A stretch of DNA of 64,000 bases. Source: Portulaca oleracea (taxonomy: Eukaryota > Streptophyta > Magnoliopsida > Caryophyllales > Portulacaceae). The first letter of the stretch is position 1. Each line of letters opens with the position of its first letter. The stretch is from the NCBI GenBank assembly GCA_029582165.1, contig CM055881.1, positions 24,657,594-24,721,593 of the forward strand, read 5' to 3'. The notes beneath the pieces were generated by a model, which saw only the letters and a program-made list of their open reading frames with translations, searched no databases and was not told the DNA's origin. The translations under genes were made by a program, and so were the position numbers. Positions 1 through 11,488 of this stretch are shown here, piece by piece.

Positions 1-25
1 AGTAGGGATTATTAGAATCTAATTT

Positions 26-28
<3 letters not shown>

Positions 29-58
<30 letters not shown>
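29..58. repeat. (TA)n microsatellite
   Basis: About 15 uninterrupted TA units. The flanks are AT-rich. From here to about 750 I see no gene; the next sequence is the decayed leader of the Ty3/gypsy element. Confidence 0.95.
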
Positions 59-63
<5 letters not shown>

Positions 64-749
64 CAATTATTACAAATTTTTATGATTATGTACAAAACTG
101 AGAAAATACATAAAAATCTTATTCATAATTAGTGACCCCATTCCCGGTGTGATTATTTTGTTGGAATGAACTTTGATTTGCTCAAGTGTGGATTCAGAGT
201 ATTTTTGGGTTGTGATCATATTGTGGTGTTCTGGTTTTGGTGGTTGGTGGTGATTGGTATTGGTGTGGTTTTTGCTCCTTCAACATAATAGTATTTTCTA
301 TTGTCTCTCTTGTGTAAAAACTACAAAGAACCGTAAGTCCAACATAAAACCAACTACAAAAGAACCTAACTCCACAAAAATCTTCCCAAACATAATCCGT
401 CCCTCACCTATTCTTCTTAGTATGAAACACCCCAATGATCCTATCCGATAGCAATCAAGTCAGCATCAAAGGACTCCCATAAGTTCCCCACTCGAAGAAG
501 CCCCTAACCCGGGATACAAGAGCTGGTTCTCACGAATTGAAAATGTCCTTGATATTAACACTACAAGACTCGCTCAAATCGATGCACACCTCCAGCTTCG
601 ACCTCAACTTGCGAGACGAGAGAGACATTCCCCTTGTCTCATCCGTCCTCCTCCGAGTTTTGAGTCGAGTGACGATGATGTAGGCTCTATGCACATGTTC
701 TGCAGTAGGGGAAGATGTCAGCAACCGCCTATAGATGTCCTACACAACA

Positions 750-1400
750 TCAAGGCTAGGTTATGCTTCCTGAATTCAACGGTTCCCTTAATCCGAATGA
801 GTATTTGGAATGGGATCAGTTGGTTGAATGAATCTTCGAGGAAAAAGGGTATGATGAGAAGGCATTTAAAGTGGCGAGTTTGAAACTAGTGAAGGTGACA
901 TCCCTATGGATTTAAAGTGTAAGGGCGCAACAAGCACGTGATGGTCGAAGAAAGATTACTTCATGAGAAAAACTCAAAAAGCTTATGAACAAAAAATTTC
1001 TACGAAGTACCTATAAATAAGATATTTTTAAAAGAGTCCTCACCCTTGAGCAAGGGAAGAGAAGTGTGATTGAGTATATTCAAGAGTTCGAGCAGCTTTT
1101 GATCAAGAGTAATCTCCAAGAAGTACCCGAACAAACTATGATGCGATTCTTGAACGGTTTATCTCCTTTGATCGCAAAAAGGTTGAGATACAAACGTATC
1201 CCTCATTGGATGAATTGTGCAACATTGCTATAAAGATTGAGAGCAGAAAAAGGGAGAAGGATATTGCTAGGCCTTTCCATCGACCTTTTTCCCCTTTCGC
1301 AAAGCCAAGTCCCATGATTCCACCTAGACCACAGGATACCCCGCATACTCTCCCATCACCACCGAAGGTTGACAAGGTAAAATGAACCTCCTATCCTTTC
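750..1400 (+). pseudogene. Ty3/gypsy gag fragment
   Basis: Broken capsid (retrotrans_gag) domain. Conceptual translation shows LPEFNGSLNPNEYLEWDQLV near 765-830, then a tryptophan-containing segment, then EYIQEFEQLLIKSNLQE and TMMRFLNGLSP near 1070-1170, the usual order of plant gypsy capsid motifs. Stops and a frameshift interrupt it between about 890 and 1030. No zinc knuckle was found before the protease. The protein would have formed the virus-like particle in the cytoplasm; this copy cannot. The motif order makes the identification secure, but the edges are approximate. Confidence 0.75.
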
Positions 1401-1614
1401 CCCACGAGGAAAACAATGACAATCCAAGAGGTCCAAGAAATCGAAAATGAATGATTGGATGCAAAAAAAGATGAGGAGTGTGTAGTAGAGGATGGTAGTG
1501 AATTCGAAGACGATGATGTTCCCGACACTCTAGCAGCTGATCGTGGTGAGATGCTTTTTATGTTGCGGCGAGTTCTACATGTTAGTGAGGCACCGGTGGA
1601 TAAAGCACAATGAG

Positions 1615-1905
1615 AAATGATATTTCACTCTCGTTGTACTGTAAATGGGAAGGTTTGCAATTTGATCATTGATGGGAGAAGTTGAACGAATGTAGTGTCT
1701 ACCTATGTTGTTGAGAAGTTGGGGCTACCTCTTATTTCACATCCTCGGCCTTGTTCTTTGAAGTGGTTGAATGACAAGGGGGAAATCAAGGTGACGAAGC
1801 AAGCTTTAGTTGCTCTTTCTATTGGCTCTAATAATCAGGATTCAATCTTGTATGATGTGGTGCCTATGAATGCTTATCATATGTTATTAGGAAGGCCATG
1901 ACAAT
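1615..1905 (+). pseudogene. Ty3/gypsy aspartic protease fragment
   Basis: Retropepsin-like domain. The segment CTVNGKVCNLIIDGRS carries the active-site region; plant gypsy copies usually read IDGGS here, so one glycine has become arginine, followed by an in-frame stop. Downstream are the expected strand around VVEKLGLPLI, the PLKW-type motif and the flap-distal MNAYHMLLGRP motif that ends the domain. A stop (TGA) replaces the Trp codon after GRP. The domain would have processed the polyprotein. It lies between gag and reverse transcriptase, as expected. Confidence 0.8.
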
Positions 1906-2149
1906 TCGATAGATGTGCTCTCATGATGGCTTTGAGAACACCTACATCGTTTTCACAAACAAAAAAAGGGTCAAACTTACACCTTTAGCTCCCCACAAGG
2001 TACTTCCATTAAAACCTGAGGTGGGATTTAAGGAGCCTAAATACATGAGTGAGACACGAGTCGAGAGGGCTCATGGAAAGAGAAAGGGCAAATATGCCTT
2101 GATCCTCCTTGAAGCCAACAAGAGTGAGGAAGAGAAACCCATACACTCT

Positions 2150-3480
2150 CTAGTGGCCCCACTCATTGATCAGTTTGCTGATGTCTTTCTGCCGGATTTC
2201 CCACCCGACCTACCACCCCTACGAGGGATTGAGCATTATATGGATCTTATCCCTGGAGTACCCTTACTGAATTGAGCGACACATCGGTGTAATCTGGAAG
2301 AGACTCTGGAGTTGTAAAGGCAAGTTGATGAGCTTGTAGTGAGAGGATAAATGCGGGAAAGCATGAGTCCACGTTCGGTACCGATACTCCTTGTGTAGAA
2401 GGATGGAACTTTTCGAATATACGAGTACAACTGGGCTATCAAGAACATCACGATCAAATACCGGTATCCCGTACTAAAGTTGGATGATATACTAGATGAG
2501 TTACACAGTTACTGAATTTTCTCGAAAATCGTCCTTAGGAGCGGCTATCATCAAATTCGAATGAGGGAAGACGATGAATGCAATACTACCCTCAAAACCA
2601 AAGGAGGGTTGTATGTGTGGATGGTTATTCCTTTCAGGTTGTCCAATGCCCCGAGTATTTTCATGAGGCTTATAGATGAGGTGTTGAGGCCTTTCACTGG
2701 CAAGTTTATTGCGATTTATTTCAACGATATTTTGGTGTATTCTCAAGATGAAGGCGAGCATCCAGTCCACCTTGAGAGAGTATTTAAACTGTTGAGGAAG
2801 CAAAGGTTATACAGGAAGATCGAGAAGTACAACTTTTGTACCTCCAAAGTTGTCTTATTGGGGTATATAGTCTTGGGAGATGGTATCTCTATGGATCCGT
2901 CCAAGGTGGTAGCCATTCGTTCTTAAACGACCCCCACTTCTATCATGGAGGTTCGGAGTTTCCTTGGTCTTGCATCCTTCTACCGGAGGTTTATTCGGGA
3001 ATTTAGTACTATCACCGCACCTATCACGGAGTGTATGAAGAAGGACATGTTTGAGTGGACCAAGTCGCCCCAAATGGCATTTCAAAAGCTGAAGATTGCT
3101 CTATGTGAAGCTCTCGTTCTGGCATTACCGGACATTACTAAAGTCTTTGAGGTGGACTGTGATACGAGTGATGTGTGCATCGGGGCTGTCCTATTGCAAA
3201 ATCTTCGCCTCATAGCCTATTTTAGTGCAAAATTCAACGGGTCTCCGAAGAACTATTCAACATATGACAAGGTATTCTACGCTCTTGTTCAATCCTTGGA
3301 CCATTAGTCCTATTACCTTTGATGGAGCCAATTTATTTTCCATTCCAACCATGAGGCTCTCAAGTATTTGAATGGTCAATATAAGTTAAATGCCCGTTAT
3401 GCCAAGTGAATTGAGTTCCTTCAAAGTTTCAACTTTTTACCAAACATAAGAAGGAGAGTGTGAATATGGTAGTGGATGCT
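2150..3480 (+). pseudogene. Ty3/gypsy reverse transcriptase and RNase H
   Basis: RT motifs in order: LPPLRGIEHYMDLIPG (about 2210-2260), YRYPVLKLDDILDEL (2460-2500), SGYHQIRM (2540), PFRLSNAPSIFMRL (2630-2670) and the catalytic loop YFNDILVYS (about 2715). The catalytic loop normally reads YFDDIL or YIDDIL, so one essential Asp is Asn here. The RT thumb and RNase H follow: VRSFLGLASFYRRFI (2950-2995), then EVDCDTSDVCIGAVLLQ (3150-3200) with the first RNase H Asp region, and KNYSTYDKVFYALV. Stops at about 2271, 2510, 2925 and 3307 make it non-functional. Confidence 0.85.
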
Positions 3481-3599
3481 TTGTTGAGGAGACACGCTCT
3501 CTTATCTTTGATGAAAACACGAGTTCTCAGTTTTCAAGTTATCTAGGAGTAGTATCAAGGAGTATTACAAGGGTGATGAAGACTTTCAATCTTATTTAA

Positions 3600-4860
3600 G
3601 TGGAGATGGAGGACCTTATGTGATTGCAAGATGGTTATTTATTCAAGGGAAACAAAGTATGCATACCACGTTGCCCTTTAAGGAGATTATTGGTTAAAGA
3701 AGTTCATGGAGGAGGTCTTGTCGGTCATTTTGGCATCAACAATACCAACGACATGCTTAAATAGCACTTTTATTGGGCTAAGATGGGAGGAGATGAGCAC
3801 GAAGTGGTCTTAAGCTGTGTCATTTGTCAACAATCCAAGAGTTAGTTCCACCAAGGTATACCTTTGTTGGTTTCTCAAGATACTTTGGAGGACTTGAGTA
3901 TGGATTTTATAATGGCACTACCCCAGACTTAAAGAGGCCGAAAGGATGCGGTTATGCTCGTTGTGGATAGGTTTTCGAAAATAGCACATTTTGTGTTTTG
4001 TTAAAAGATGGACGATGTCACACATATTGCATCTTTGTTCTTCAAGTAGATTGTGAGACTTCACGGGATTCCAAGGAGCATTGTGTCAGATCGAGATTCA
4101 AAGTTCACTAGCTATTTTTGGAGTTCATTGTGGAAATTATTGGGGACCAAGATACTCTTTAGCACCTCATACCATCCTCAAAGTGATGGCTAAATGGAGA
4201 TAACAAACAAAACACTTACAAATTTGTTCCGAGGCTTAGTTAATTGGTGTTTGAAGGATTGGGATGTGAAGTTAAGTGACGCAGAGTTTGCGTATAACTG
4301 AGCTCCCTCATTTGCCACGGGTCATTCCCCGTTTCAGACATGTTGCGGGATCCACCGCCCCATACCTCTTCAGCTAGTTGAACTCCCACTTGAATCAAGG
4401 GCAAGTGTCAAGGCGAGTGAGAAGGCAAGAGAAGTTGAGAAACTTCACGAACAAATTAGGGCGCGAATGAAAGGGTCAAAGAGGTATACAAAGCTAGGTC
4501 GAACAAACATCGGAGGAACATCTCATTCAAGCTACGAGATTCGGTATTGCTTCACTTGAGGAAAGAAAGGTTTTCGACGAGGAGAAAGAGCACTCATTCC
4601 TAGAAGTGATCGTCCACTTAAGGTGCTTGAGAAAATTAATGACAATGCATGCAAATTGGAGATACTAGGAGAAATGGGTGTCTCGTCCACTTTCAACATC
4701 GAGGATTTGTATCCTTATCTTGATGATGGCGAAGCCGAAGTGGATTTGAGGGAAAATGCCCCTTAGGAAGGGGAGGATGAAGTATCCCTGGCTTATTTTT
4801 CCACCCTCATGGCTCGGGATAAGAGGGTTGCTTCTCGACCCCTCATGGAGATACAGTTTC
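3600..4860 (+). pseudogene. Ty3/gypsy integrase
   Basis: The zinc-binding region is recognisable as HGGGLVGHFGINNT then CVICQQSKS (about 3710-3845). The DDE core shows [37 protein letters not shown] (about 4070-4120) and HPQSDG followed by a stop and an E-containing helix. A C-terminal tail with VLEKINDNACKLEILGEMG and FNIEDLYPYLDDGE follows (4620-4735). There is no chromodomain signature. Many stops interrupt the frame. Integrase being the last domain is what places the element in Ty3/gypsy rather than Ty1/copia. Confidence 0.8.
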
Positions 4861-4869
4861 ATTTCGACC

Positions 4870-6370
4870 CAGGCTCGAGTAGGATGATCACGACCATCAG
4901 ATGGATGGGCTGGGATAGCCTCTAGGGAGGTGCCTTTTCCCTATTCGTATGAAAAATGCAGACGGGGACCGGAGAGGAGGTGCAAGGGTGAAGGAAGACC
5001 TTGGCTGGAAGGGCAGCAGAGGTGTCAAGGTTGTGATGCTCATGGTCATCACCATGACACAAAGGCTGGGACGCCTTGGCTGAAGGTCTGGGACGTCGAG
5101 GGCACGGCTATCCTGGTCGCGACTGTGACCCCTTTCCTCCCCTTCCATGCCTTAACCATTCTTTGGATAGGGCTTTTGTCCCGAAGGGCGTTACGCTCGC
5201 GATGCCCAGGTCAGGATCTCGATAATCTAGAACTCCTTAGACGTCACGACTGTGACACCTTTCTTCATAATTTGGCGTCGCCCCCACGACAACATGGGTC
5301 ATGACCGTGGCACAACGAAGCTAATTTTGAGTCTGGAGCACTCATTGCCCCGTCGTGTCCGTAACGTTCGTTATCCGGCCCGCTACAAACCTCCTCGAAA
5401 GTTGCCCCCTTGAGAAAGCCACTATGTCGCGCCCGTGACAATCCTGCTGATCTCGATTTTCTTGTGTTTCATTAAGGGTAGTTTTGGCTTTTCTTTTCGA
5501 ATCAATGTTATCATGTTTTTAAGGCAAAATCACTTAATATATTTCTAAGTTAGTTTAGGCTCTAAGAGGTAATTAATTCTTGGGTTAATGGCTCTTTTTG
5601 AAGCTAATATATCTTGGGGCTAATCCCTATCCTTACCTGTAAAAGGGTAATATGAAGATAGAGGGAATTAGCTAAGTTGAATGAATTGAATGGTATTTTT
5701 GGGACCAACTCAAATCCTCTCTCTTGAATCTTGTTTACTTTATTCATTTTATTGATGACGGTGTTGCAAGTCTTTCCTTTATTGAACTTGTGCTGGATTT
5801 GCTTTAGCAAATTTATGGTGGATTGTTAGTTCTTCGTGGTGGCCTAGCCTTTACCAAAATTCATATCAACTCTTCCTTTGGGTGTTCAACCATGGAGTAA
5901 TCTTCTTGGTATTGTTGTTATCCTTTACAATCAAGACATTTGTTATTATTATCAACAACAATACTATTATCATCCTATTCAAACAAGGATTTCATATTCT
6001 CCCGTCATGGTACACTCTGGATGATCACAATGAGATACATCAATGCTGAATTACTCATAAGTCAAGATTGGAATGCGCATGGAATAAAACAAAATGTAAA
6101 ATAAAAAATAATTTTAATTTTTGGCAATAATTTGAAATATAAAATACTAATGTTTTCTTTAAAATTAATAGCATCAAAATTCAATGCTCTTAATTTTAGT
6201 ATAATTTTATTAGAATTATTAGAATTTTTATTTTATTTTTGCCGATACTCATAATATCTGTTAAGAATATTTGTATTTTCCCAGTTAAATACTTAAAATA
6301 TGTACATCAATGCTCATACGTTGAAATTTGGAATGCCCCTAGGCTAAAAGTAAAATAAATAAATAAATTG
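4870..6370. other. Flank of gypsy element, no gene
   Basis: The stretch 4870-5460 is unusually GC-rich and full of GTGAC/GTCAC words; it may be LTR or untranslated sequence of the gypsy element, but no second copy is present to prove it. From 5460 to 6370 the sequence becomes AT-rich. The ORFs of 60-124 codons here have no recognisable domain. Confidence 0.4.
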
Positions 6371-6413
6371 CCAAAAAAAAGAGAGCCCGTGAATAAAATT
6401 GGATGGGTGACAC

Positions 6414-7005
6414 TAAAACCCAAACCCGCGGGTATTCGTCATGGGTGATAAATTTTAGAAAAAACCGGTAACGGTAGAGTAATGGGTATTTGTCTCTACC
6501 CAACAAGTACCCTATCCGACCCGTCCCGATATCTACAAAACAAAAAAAAACTACCGTTGATTATTCATTATTGGGCCCCGGATATATATTAATATTTGCA
6601 TTTATAGCTAATTTGTTGAGTTTTGTAACCACGATATTTTTTCTCTAAAATTTTAATATCCGTACCCATTTTTTGGGCCCGGTAAAGGTGAGTATATTAA
6701 CATATTAAATGTATTTTGTCATGATAGTTGTCCAATTTTTGTCTTTCTAATCAGAATCTTCACATATTAATTTCATTTGATCACAAATATGATTATATGA
6801 GAAAATAACTACAAATTTTTACATATGAGTATAAAATCGTTGTATAATTTAATCATCAATTTATCCGAATTATATCTATTATACCCGCACTACCTGGTGG
6901 ATAAGGGTAGGAATATTCGTATTTTGTACCTTATAAATATAAATAGGGTAAGGGTACAACTTTACCGCCCCGAACCCGACCCATTGTCATTCCTACCCGC
7001 ATGCT
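6414..7005. repeat. Possible small DNA element with GGGTA/CCGACCC-rich ends
   Basis: The left end (AAACCCGCGGGTATTCGTCA and the following CCGACCCGTCCC near 6515) and the right end (CGAACCCGACCCATTGTCA, then TACCCGC near 6985) are related in inverted orientation. The interior is AT-rich with no ORF. I cannot fix the exact ends or a target duplication. Confidence 0.3.
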
Positions 7006-8479
7006 TCATTAGGCCAGGGCCTCTCTTGGCTTCATCATATTGGATTGTCGCACGTGGATGGATGCAAGTGGACTGATCCCCGTTGACTGGACCTGGAGCC
7101 CTGGACGCACGCTAACATGGTGCACCCTGTAATACAATCGTATTTTTACCCTAGCCCCCTGTTAGCAATTGAGAGAACATGGTATAGGACCTAACATTCA
7201 ACAAGAATCCTATTATACAATGTACTCTTCTATGTAAAAACTAATACTAAGACTATAGTGGCTCATAATTGCATGATACTCTTCTGCAAAATCCTATTTC
7301 AATATGGATAGCATTTGTTTGGTCATTGTCTAAGACTGTAATGCAACGAGTGGCACTAAAACCATAAAAGAATTTGATTTAATTGACACACCAATTGAAA
7401 TCTAACGGAGAAGTAGAGAATGAGAAGTGAGGAGTTACTAATTTATACGTCAAGTTGCTCAATGCCTAAAATGTGGCCTTCACGTTTACACATGACTTGT
7501 AATAGAGGCCGTCCAACCTTTCTATTTCCAGTAATTATTTGTTTGTTTACATGGCGTTATATTCAACGCCATACACAACGTACCAAAATTTTGTGTTGTA
7601 TTACTCGGGTCAATTAATCATACATAGTAACACACGGTACAATTTGTTTGTTGTATTACTTATGTGATATCATTTCAAACATGATTTTTCTTTCTATATC
7701 TTCATGTTATCGATATGATATATCACTTTCATCTTTTGTGTTGATGATGAAGTTTTTGAATTTTCTAAGATGGTTGAATCCAAACAAATACTCGCAGCAA
7801 AAGTTTAGTCGCCTACTAGACATTTGTTCACTGTCATGATTATTTTGGTTATATGCACAATAATTTATACTCTGCACAAATGAACATTATGTAAAGAAGG
7901 GCGTGGTTTATAAGAAAATGTAATTTTCTAACTATTTCTCATGAATAAGATGGCAGTAGCCGCCAAATGTAATTCTTTTTTTCTTTATTTATTGTGTCTT
8001 CATTCAGAGGGAAGGGAAGGATTAGGTAAAATTGGGATCGATTGTCAATATTATAGATGTGTTTAGGAAAATAAATGAAATAAAATGGGAAATTTCAATG
8101 GGATTAACATTAGTAAAAATGGGTAAATAATCCACAAAAGAACGCACCTTAAAGAATACATGGTTAAATTGTTTTTATAAGATTTCATGCAAATAAAATT
8201 TAAAGATAAATATAAATATGTGAACCGTATTCATCTAAAATAAAATAAATATTCATGTTGTCAGATGCATTTACTATCACCATTTTATAAGAAAAATTGA
8301 ATTTTAATAAACCAAACTATTCGCAATGGAATAATAATAATTTGATTATAAAATTAGGTCGTTATAAGTACGCCGACCCATAAAATTATACTCAAATTTA
8401 ACGATATCGAGGATAAAAAAATCATTAGCTAGCCCTTAAACTAGACATGAAAAAAAAAATATAGAGAGAATAGAATAAG
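7006..8479. other. AT-rich intergenic DNA, nothing recognised
   Basis: No coding domain, RNA gene or terminal repeats could be supported here. The short ORFs at 7420-7617 and 7648-7839 are hydrophobic and uncharacteristic. Confidence 0.5.
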
Positions 8480-8634
8480 ATTTTCTATTCTTGGTTTTGG
8501 AAAAACACGACTTTTGCTCTAAATGGATGGAAACGATAAAACAATGTGTCTCGATACTCATATAGAGAGAATAGAATAAGATTCGCTACTCATTAATGGT
8601 ACACCCTTTGGTTTCTTTAAACCAATCTGGAGTC
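8480..8634 (+). pseudogene. LINE A ORF2, reverse transcriptase, left part
   Basis: Conceptual translation just before the copia LTR reads LLINGTPFGFFKPIWSL, the plant L1-type RT segment that precedes the GLRQGDPLSP motif. That motif resumes at 14619, directly after the copia 3' LTR, so the two parts were one reading frame. About 40 codons of upstream RT homology can be followed back to about 8480, with stops; a repeated TATAGAGAGAATAGAATAAGATT segment occurs at 8460 and 8562. Upstream of 8480 no LINE sequence is visible, so the copy appears 5'-truncated. Confidence 0.75.
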
Positions 8635-9284
8635 TGTTAGAATTATTTCAAGAGTATAATAAGATTATATAGCATGAGAAGTCATATGATACAAGTATAA
8701 AGATCATATATAAGGTGAACACAAAGAATATGATCAACACGAACATATTATAGACCAACACGGGTCGTGTTGGTCTCCAGAAGAGCTGAAAACTGGTTCT
8801 GCATTCAACACAAGTCGTGTTCAGGCAACACGGATCGTGGTACGGTCAACACAGATCGTGTTGAATGCTAGAATGTAGTTTTTATGCTAACAACTATATA
8901 ATCTTTACACATTGTGTTTTAATATCGTTTTTATATCTGATATTAATATCCAACAACTATATTTTGATTACACCTCTTGGTCAATGGACTTATTCAAGGT
9001 CATGATTCTTCATTAAGGACCCTAATTAAGTCCTTTGACCAAGGGAGCCAAGAGGGGAGAAGTCTCCTATAAATTGGAGACATTCTCAACCATTTGAGAG
9101 ACAATTCGATAATCAAATCTTCTCATTCTTGTCTAGAGTGCATCTATACTTGAGTGATTCAAGTGAGAAACCATTTCTCTTGAGTGTGTTAAGTGCTAAG
9201 CTTTATCCCTTTGTCCACTGCTCTTAGCAATATCCAAAGCGAGTTTCCATTGTTTCTATACCTTCTAAGAACTTTCCTCTAACA
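8635..9284 (+). repeat. Copia 5' LTR
   Basis: 650 bp, TGTTAGAATT to CTCTAACA. Compared with the 3' LTR it lacks about 50 bp around 9210 and has a different block at about 8717-8757, so the LTRs have diverged by indels as well as substitutions. It contains four spaced quasi-palindromes of the CAACACG-nnn-CGTGTTG type (8755-8773, 8806-8822, about 8826-8842, 8847-8863). No recognisable initiator-Met primer site directly follows. Confidence 0.92.
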
Positions 9285-9303
9285 ATCTTAAGAACTATTT
9301 AGT

Positions 9304-10210
9304 ATGGCCTCGCGTTGGGATATGTCTAGCAATTTCCAAAAGCTAGAACGTTTTGAAGGAGTGGACTTTCGGCGTTAGCAAAGCAAGATGCATTTCTTGC
9401 TTACTACTCTCAATGTAGCTTATGTGCTTAACATTGAGATTTCTCCCAAGGCTTCCTCGACCGAGAAGGCACAAGCGTCATCAACTAAGAAACCTCCTAA
9501 GGACTCAACCGACAAGACTTCCAAAGATGGTGGTGAAGGCAAGGAACAAGAAAAAGACAAGACACCTATGGAAGATGCGGGCAAAGGCTAAAGATGGAGA
9601 ATGACGACAACATTTGTAGAGGATGCATTCTCAATGAGATAAGCGACACTCTCTTCGATGTTTATCAACATGTGGACACGGCCTAGAAGCTTTGGGAAAT
9701 GCTTGAGGCTAAGTACATGTCGAAAGACACTTCAAGTAATAATTTTCTAGTTAGTCAATTAATGAAGATTAAGATGGATGAAAATAGGAAATTCTAAATC
9801 AATTTCATGAGATTCAACGTATTTTGAGTAACTTCAAGCAACACAATCTAAACATGGATGAATCCATAATCGTATCCTCCATTATTGACAAATTACCTTC
9901 TTCTTGGAATGAAACTAAAAGGACACTTATGCACCAGAAAGAGGCTATGTCTCTTGAGGGTTTGGCTAACCATCTTCGGATTGAAGAAGAGTTACGCCTT
10001 CAAGATGGTACCAAAGAGCAATCTAAGGTCCATCTGATACAAGAGAATAACGGAAACAAGAATAAAAATAAGAGCCACAACAAAACTAGCAAGGGAGTTC
10101 AAAAGTCTAAGCAAGTTTGTTGGCAATATTGTTGCAAAGCGAGGCACACAAAGAGAAAGTGTTACCAATGGAAAAAGACGCATGGTCTTTTTGAACAAAG
10201 ACACATCTAA
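9304..10210 (+). pseudogene. Copia gag
   Basis: Starts at the ATG at 9304 (MASRWDMSSNFQKLERFEGV) and continues DFRR-stop-QSKMHFLLTTLNVAYVL, the typical N-terminus of a plant copia capsid protein; a Trp codon has become a stop. The central part around 9825-10000 (LNMDESIIVSSIIDKLPSSW, then a KEAMSLEGLANHLRIEEELR helix) is the UBN2-type gag domain. A zinc knuckle follows at about 10118-10165 (CCKARHTKRKC), with one extra residue between its first two cysteines. Frameshifts separate these blocks. The intact protein would package element RNA into particles. Confidence 0.85.
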
Positions 10211-10249
10211 AGGCAAGAGTAAGGAGAAGAAACCTAGTTCCTTTGTAGC

Positions 10250-11485
10250 TATGATTAAGGATCATATCTGGTTGTAACGATTGGTTCATAGACTCGAGTG
10301 CGTCAAGGCAAGTTTGCATTGACAAGAGTTTATTCAAGACTCTCAAACCGACAGATGATATATGGTGTGAAACTCTACATGGGCAACAACCATCCGATCA
10401 AAGTTAAAGGCATTGGGCAAGTGGAACTCGTTTTCACTTCCGGTAAATCTATACTTTTAAATGATGTGTATTTAGCTCTGGAAGTTTGTAAGAATGTTGT
10501 ATCTGGTTATCTTCTTAGCAATTTTGGTTTTATGCAAGTTTATAATGGAGATAACTATGTACTTTCTAAGGGAGGGACATTTGTGGGGAAGGGGTATGCT
10601 TATGGAGAAATGTTTAAATTGAATGCTAAAAGTAATAAAGATGGCATGATTTTCGCTTACTTGCATGTGTCTAGTTTGAATAATTCTTTTCTATGGCATG
10701 CTTGATTAGGACATGTGAACTTTAAAAGGTTGAAGGAAATGTCTACTCTTTATTTGATTTCTAAGTTGAATGATGACATAGAAAAGTGTAAGACATGCAT
10801 GCTTAATAAAATCACTAAAAGTTTATTCTCAAGTATAAAAAGGACTTCTAAATTACTTGATTTAATTCACAATGATTAAGGAGATTTTCATAGTACACAT
10901 TCTATGGGTGGTAAGAAGTATTATGTGACTTTCATTGATGATTATTCTAGATATTGTCAAGTTTATATTTTAAGTTCTAAAGATGAAACACTTGAAAAGT
11001 TTAAAGTTTAACTAGAAGTGAGCTATAATGTGAGACATTGATTAAAGTTTTAAGATCGGATAAAGGAGGGGAATTTTATGATCCAAAGTTTTTCCGAGAA
11101 ACAACCGCCCCCTAATACACCACAACAAAATGGGTTGCGGTAAGGAAAAATAGAACTTTAAAAGAAATGGTGAATTCTATATTGTCTAACTCCGGATTAA
11201 GTAATGGATTTTGAAGAGAAGCTATTTTAACGGCTTGTTATATCTTAAATAGCATTCCAATTAAAGGGAATTCTAGTACCCCATATAAGTTATGGAACAA
11301 AAGAAAATCAAATCTAAAGTATTTTAGGATTTGGGGTTGTAGGGTCGTTGTAAGGGTCCTGGAACCTAAGAAAAGGAAATCAGGTGAAAAAAGAATTGAG
11401 TGCATCTTTATAGGCTATGCTCAAGATAGCAAAGCCTATAGGTTTTTGGTGATTGAGCCAAATGAGTACATATCGGTGAATATCA
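10250..11485 (+). pseudogene. Copia protease, GAG-pre-integrase and integrase
   Basis: Protease: DSSASRQVCIDKSLFKTL (about 10290-10340) corresponds to the D-S/T-G-A active site, with Gly changed to Ser, followed by a frameshift into GIGQVELVFTSGKSILLNDV (about 10410-10470). GAG-pre-integrase: the WHA-stop-LGH motif at about 10693 and KCKTCMLNK at 10785. Integrase core: YYVTFIDDYSRYCQVYILS (about 10920-10975), then a RSDKGGEFYD-like segment near 11050 and NGLR near 11130. The glycine loss in the protease and multiple stops show it is dead. Integrase before RT defines Ty1/copia. Confidence 0.85.
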
Positions 11486-11488
11486 TTA

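Larger units (their letters stand above)
480..4860 (+). mobile_element. Decayed Ty3/gypsy retrotransposon, gag-pol body
   Basis: Translation of the plus strand gives gag, protease, reverse transcriptase, RNase H and integrase in that order, which is the Ty3/gypsy order (integrase last). The reading frame is broken by dozens of stops and several frameshifts, so the copy is long dead. I could not recognise a matching pair of LTRs, a primer site or a target duplication. A purine run near 4770 (AGGAAGGGGAGGATGA) could be the remnant polypurine tract. No chromodomain was seen after integrase, so I do not assign a lineage. Confidence 0.85.

Noticed and set aside
1..480. Search for a 5' LTR of the gypsy element matching 4780-6000
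   Set aside because: Only weak, short similarity (TGGTATTGKTGT) was seen; no TG...CA pair or primer site could be fixed.
4930..5304. 124-codon plus-strand ORF in the GC-rich flank of the gypsy element
   Set aside because: No domain, and the opposite strand is equally open; GC-rich sequence lacks stops by chance.
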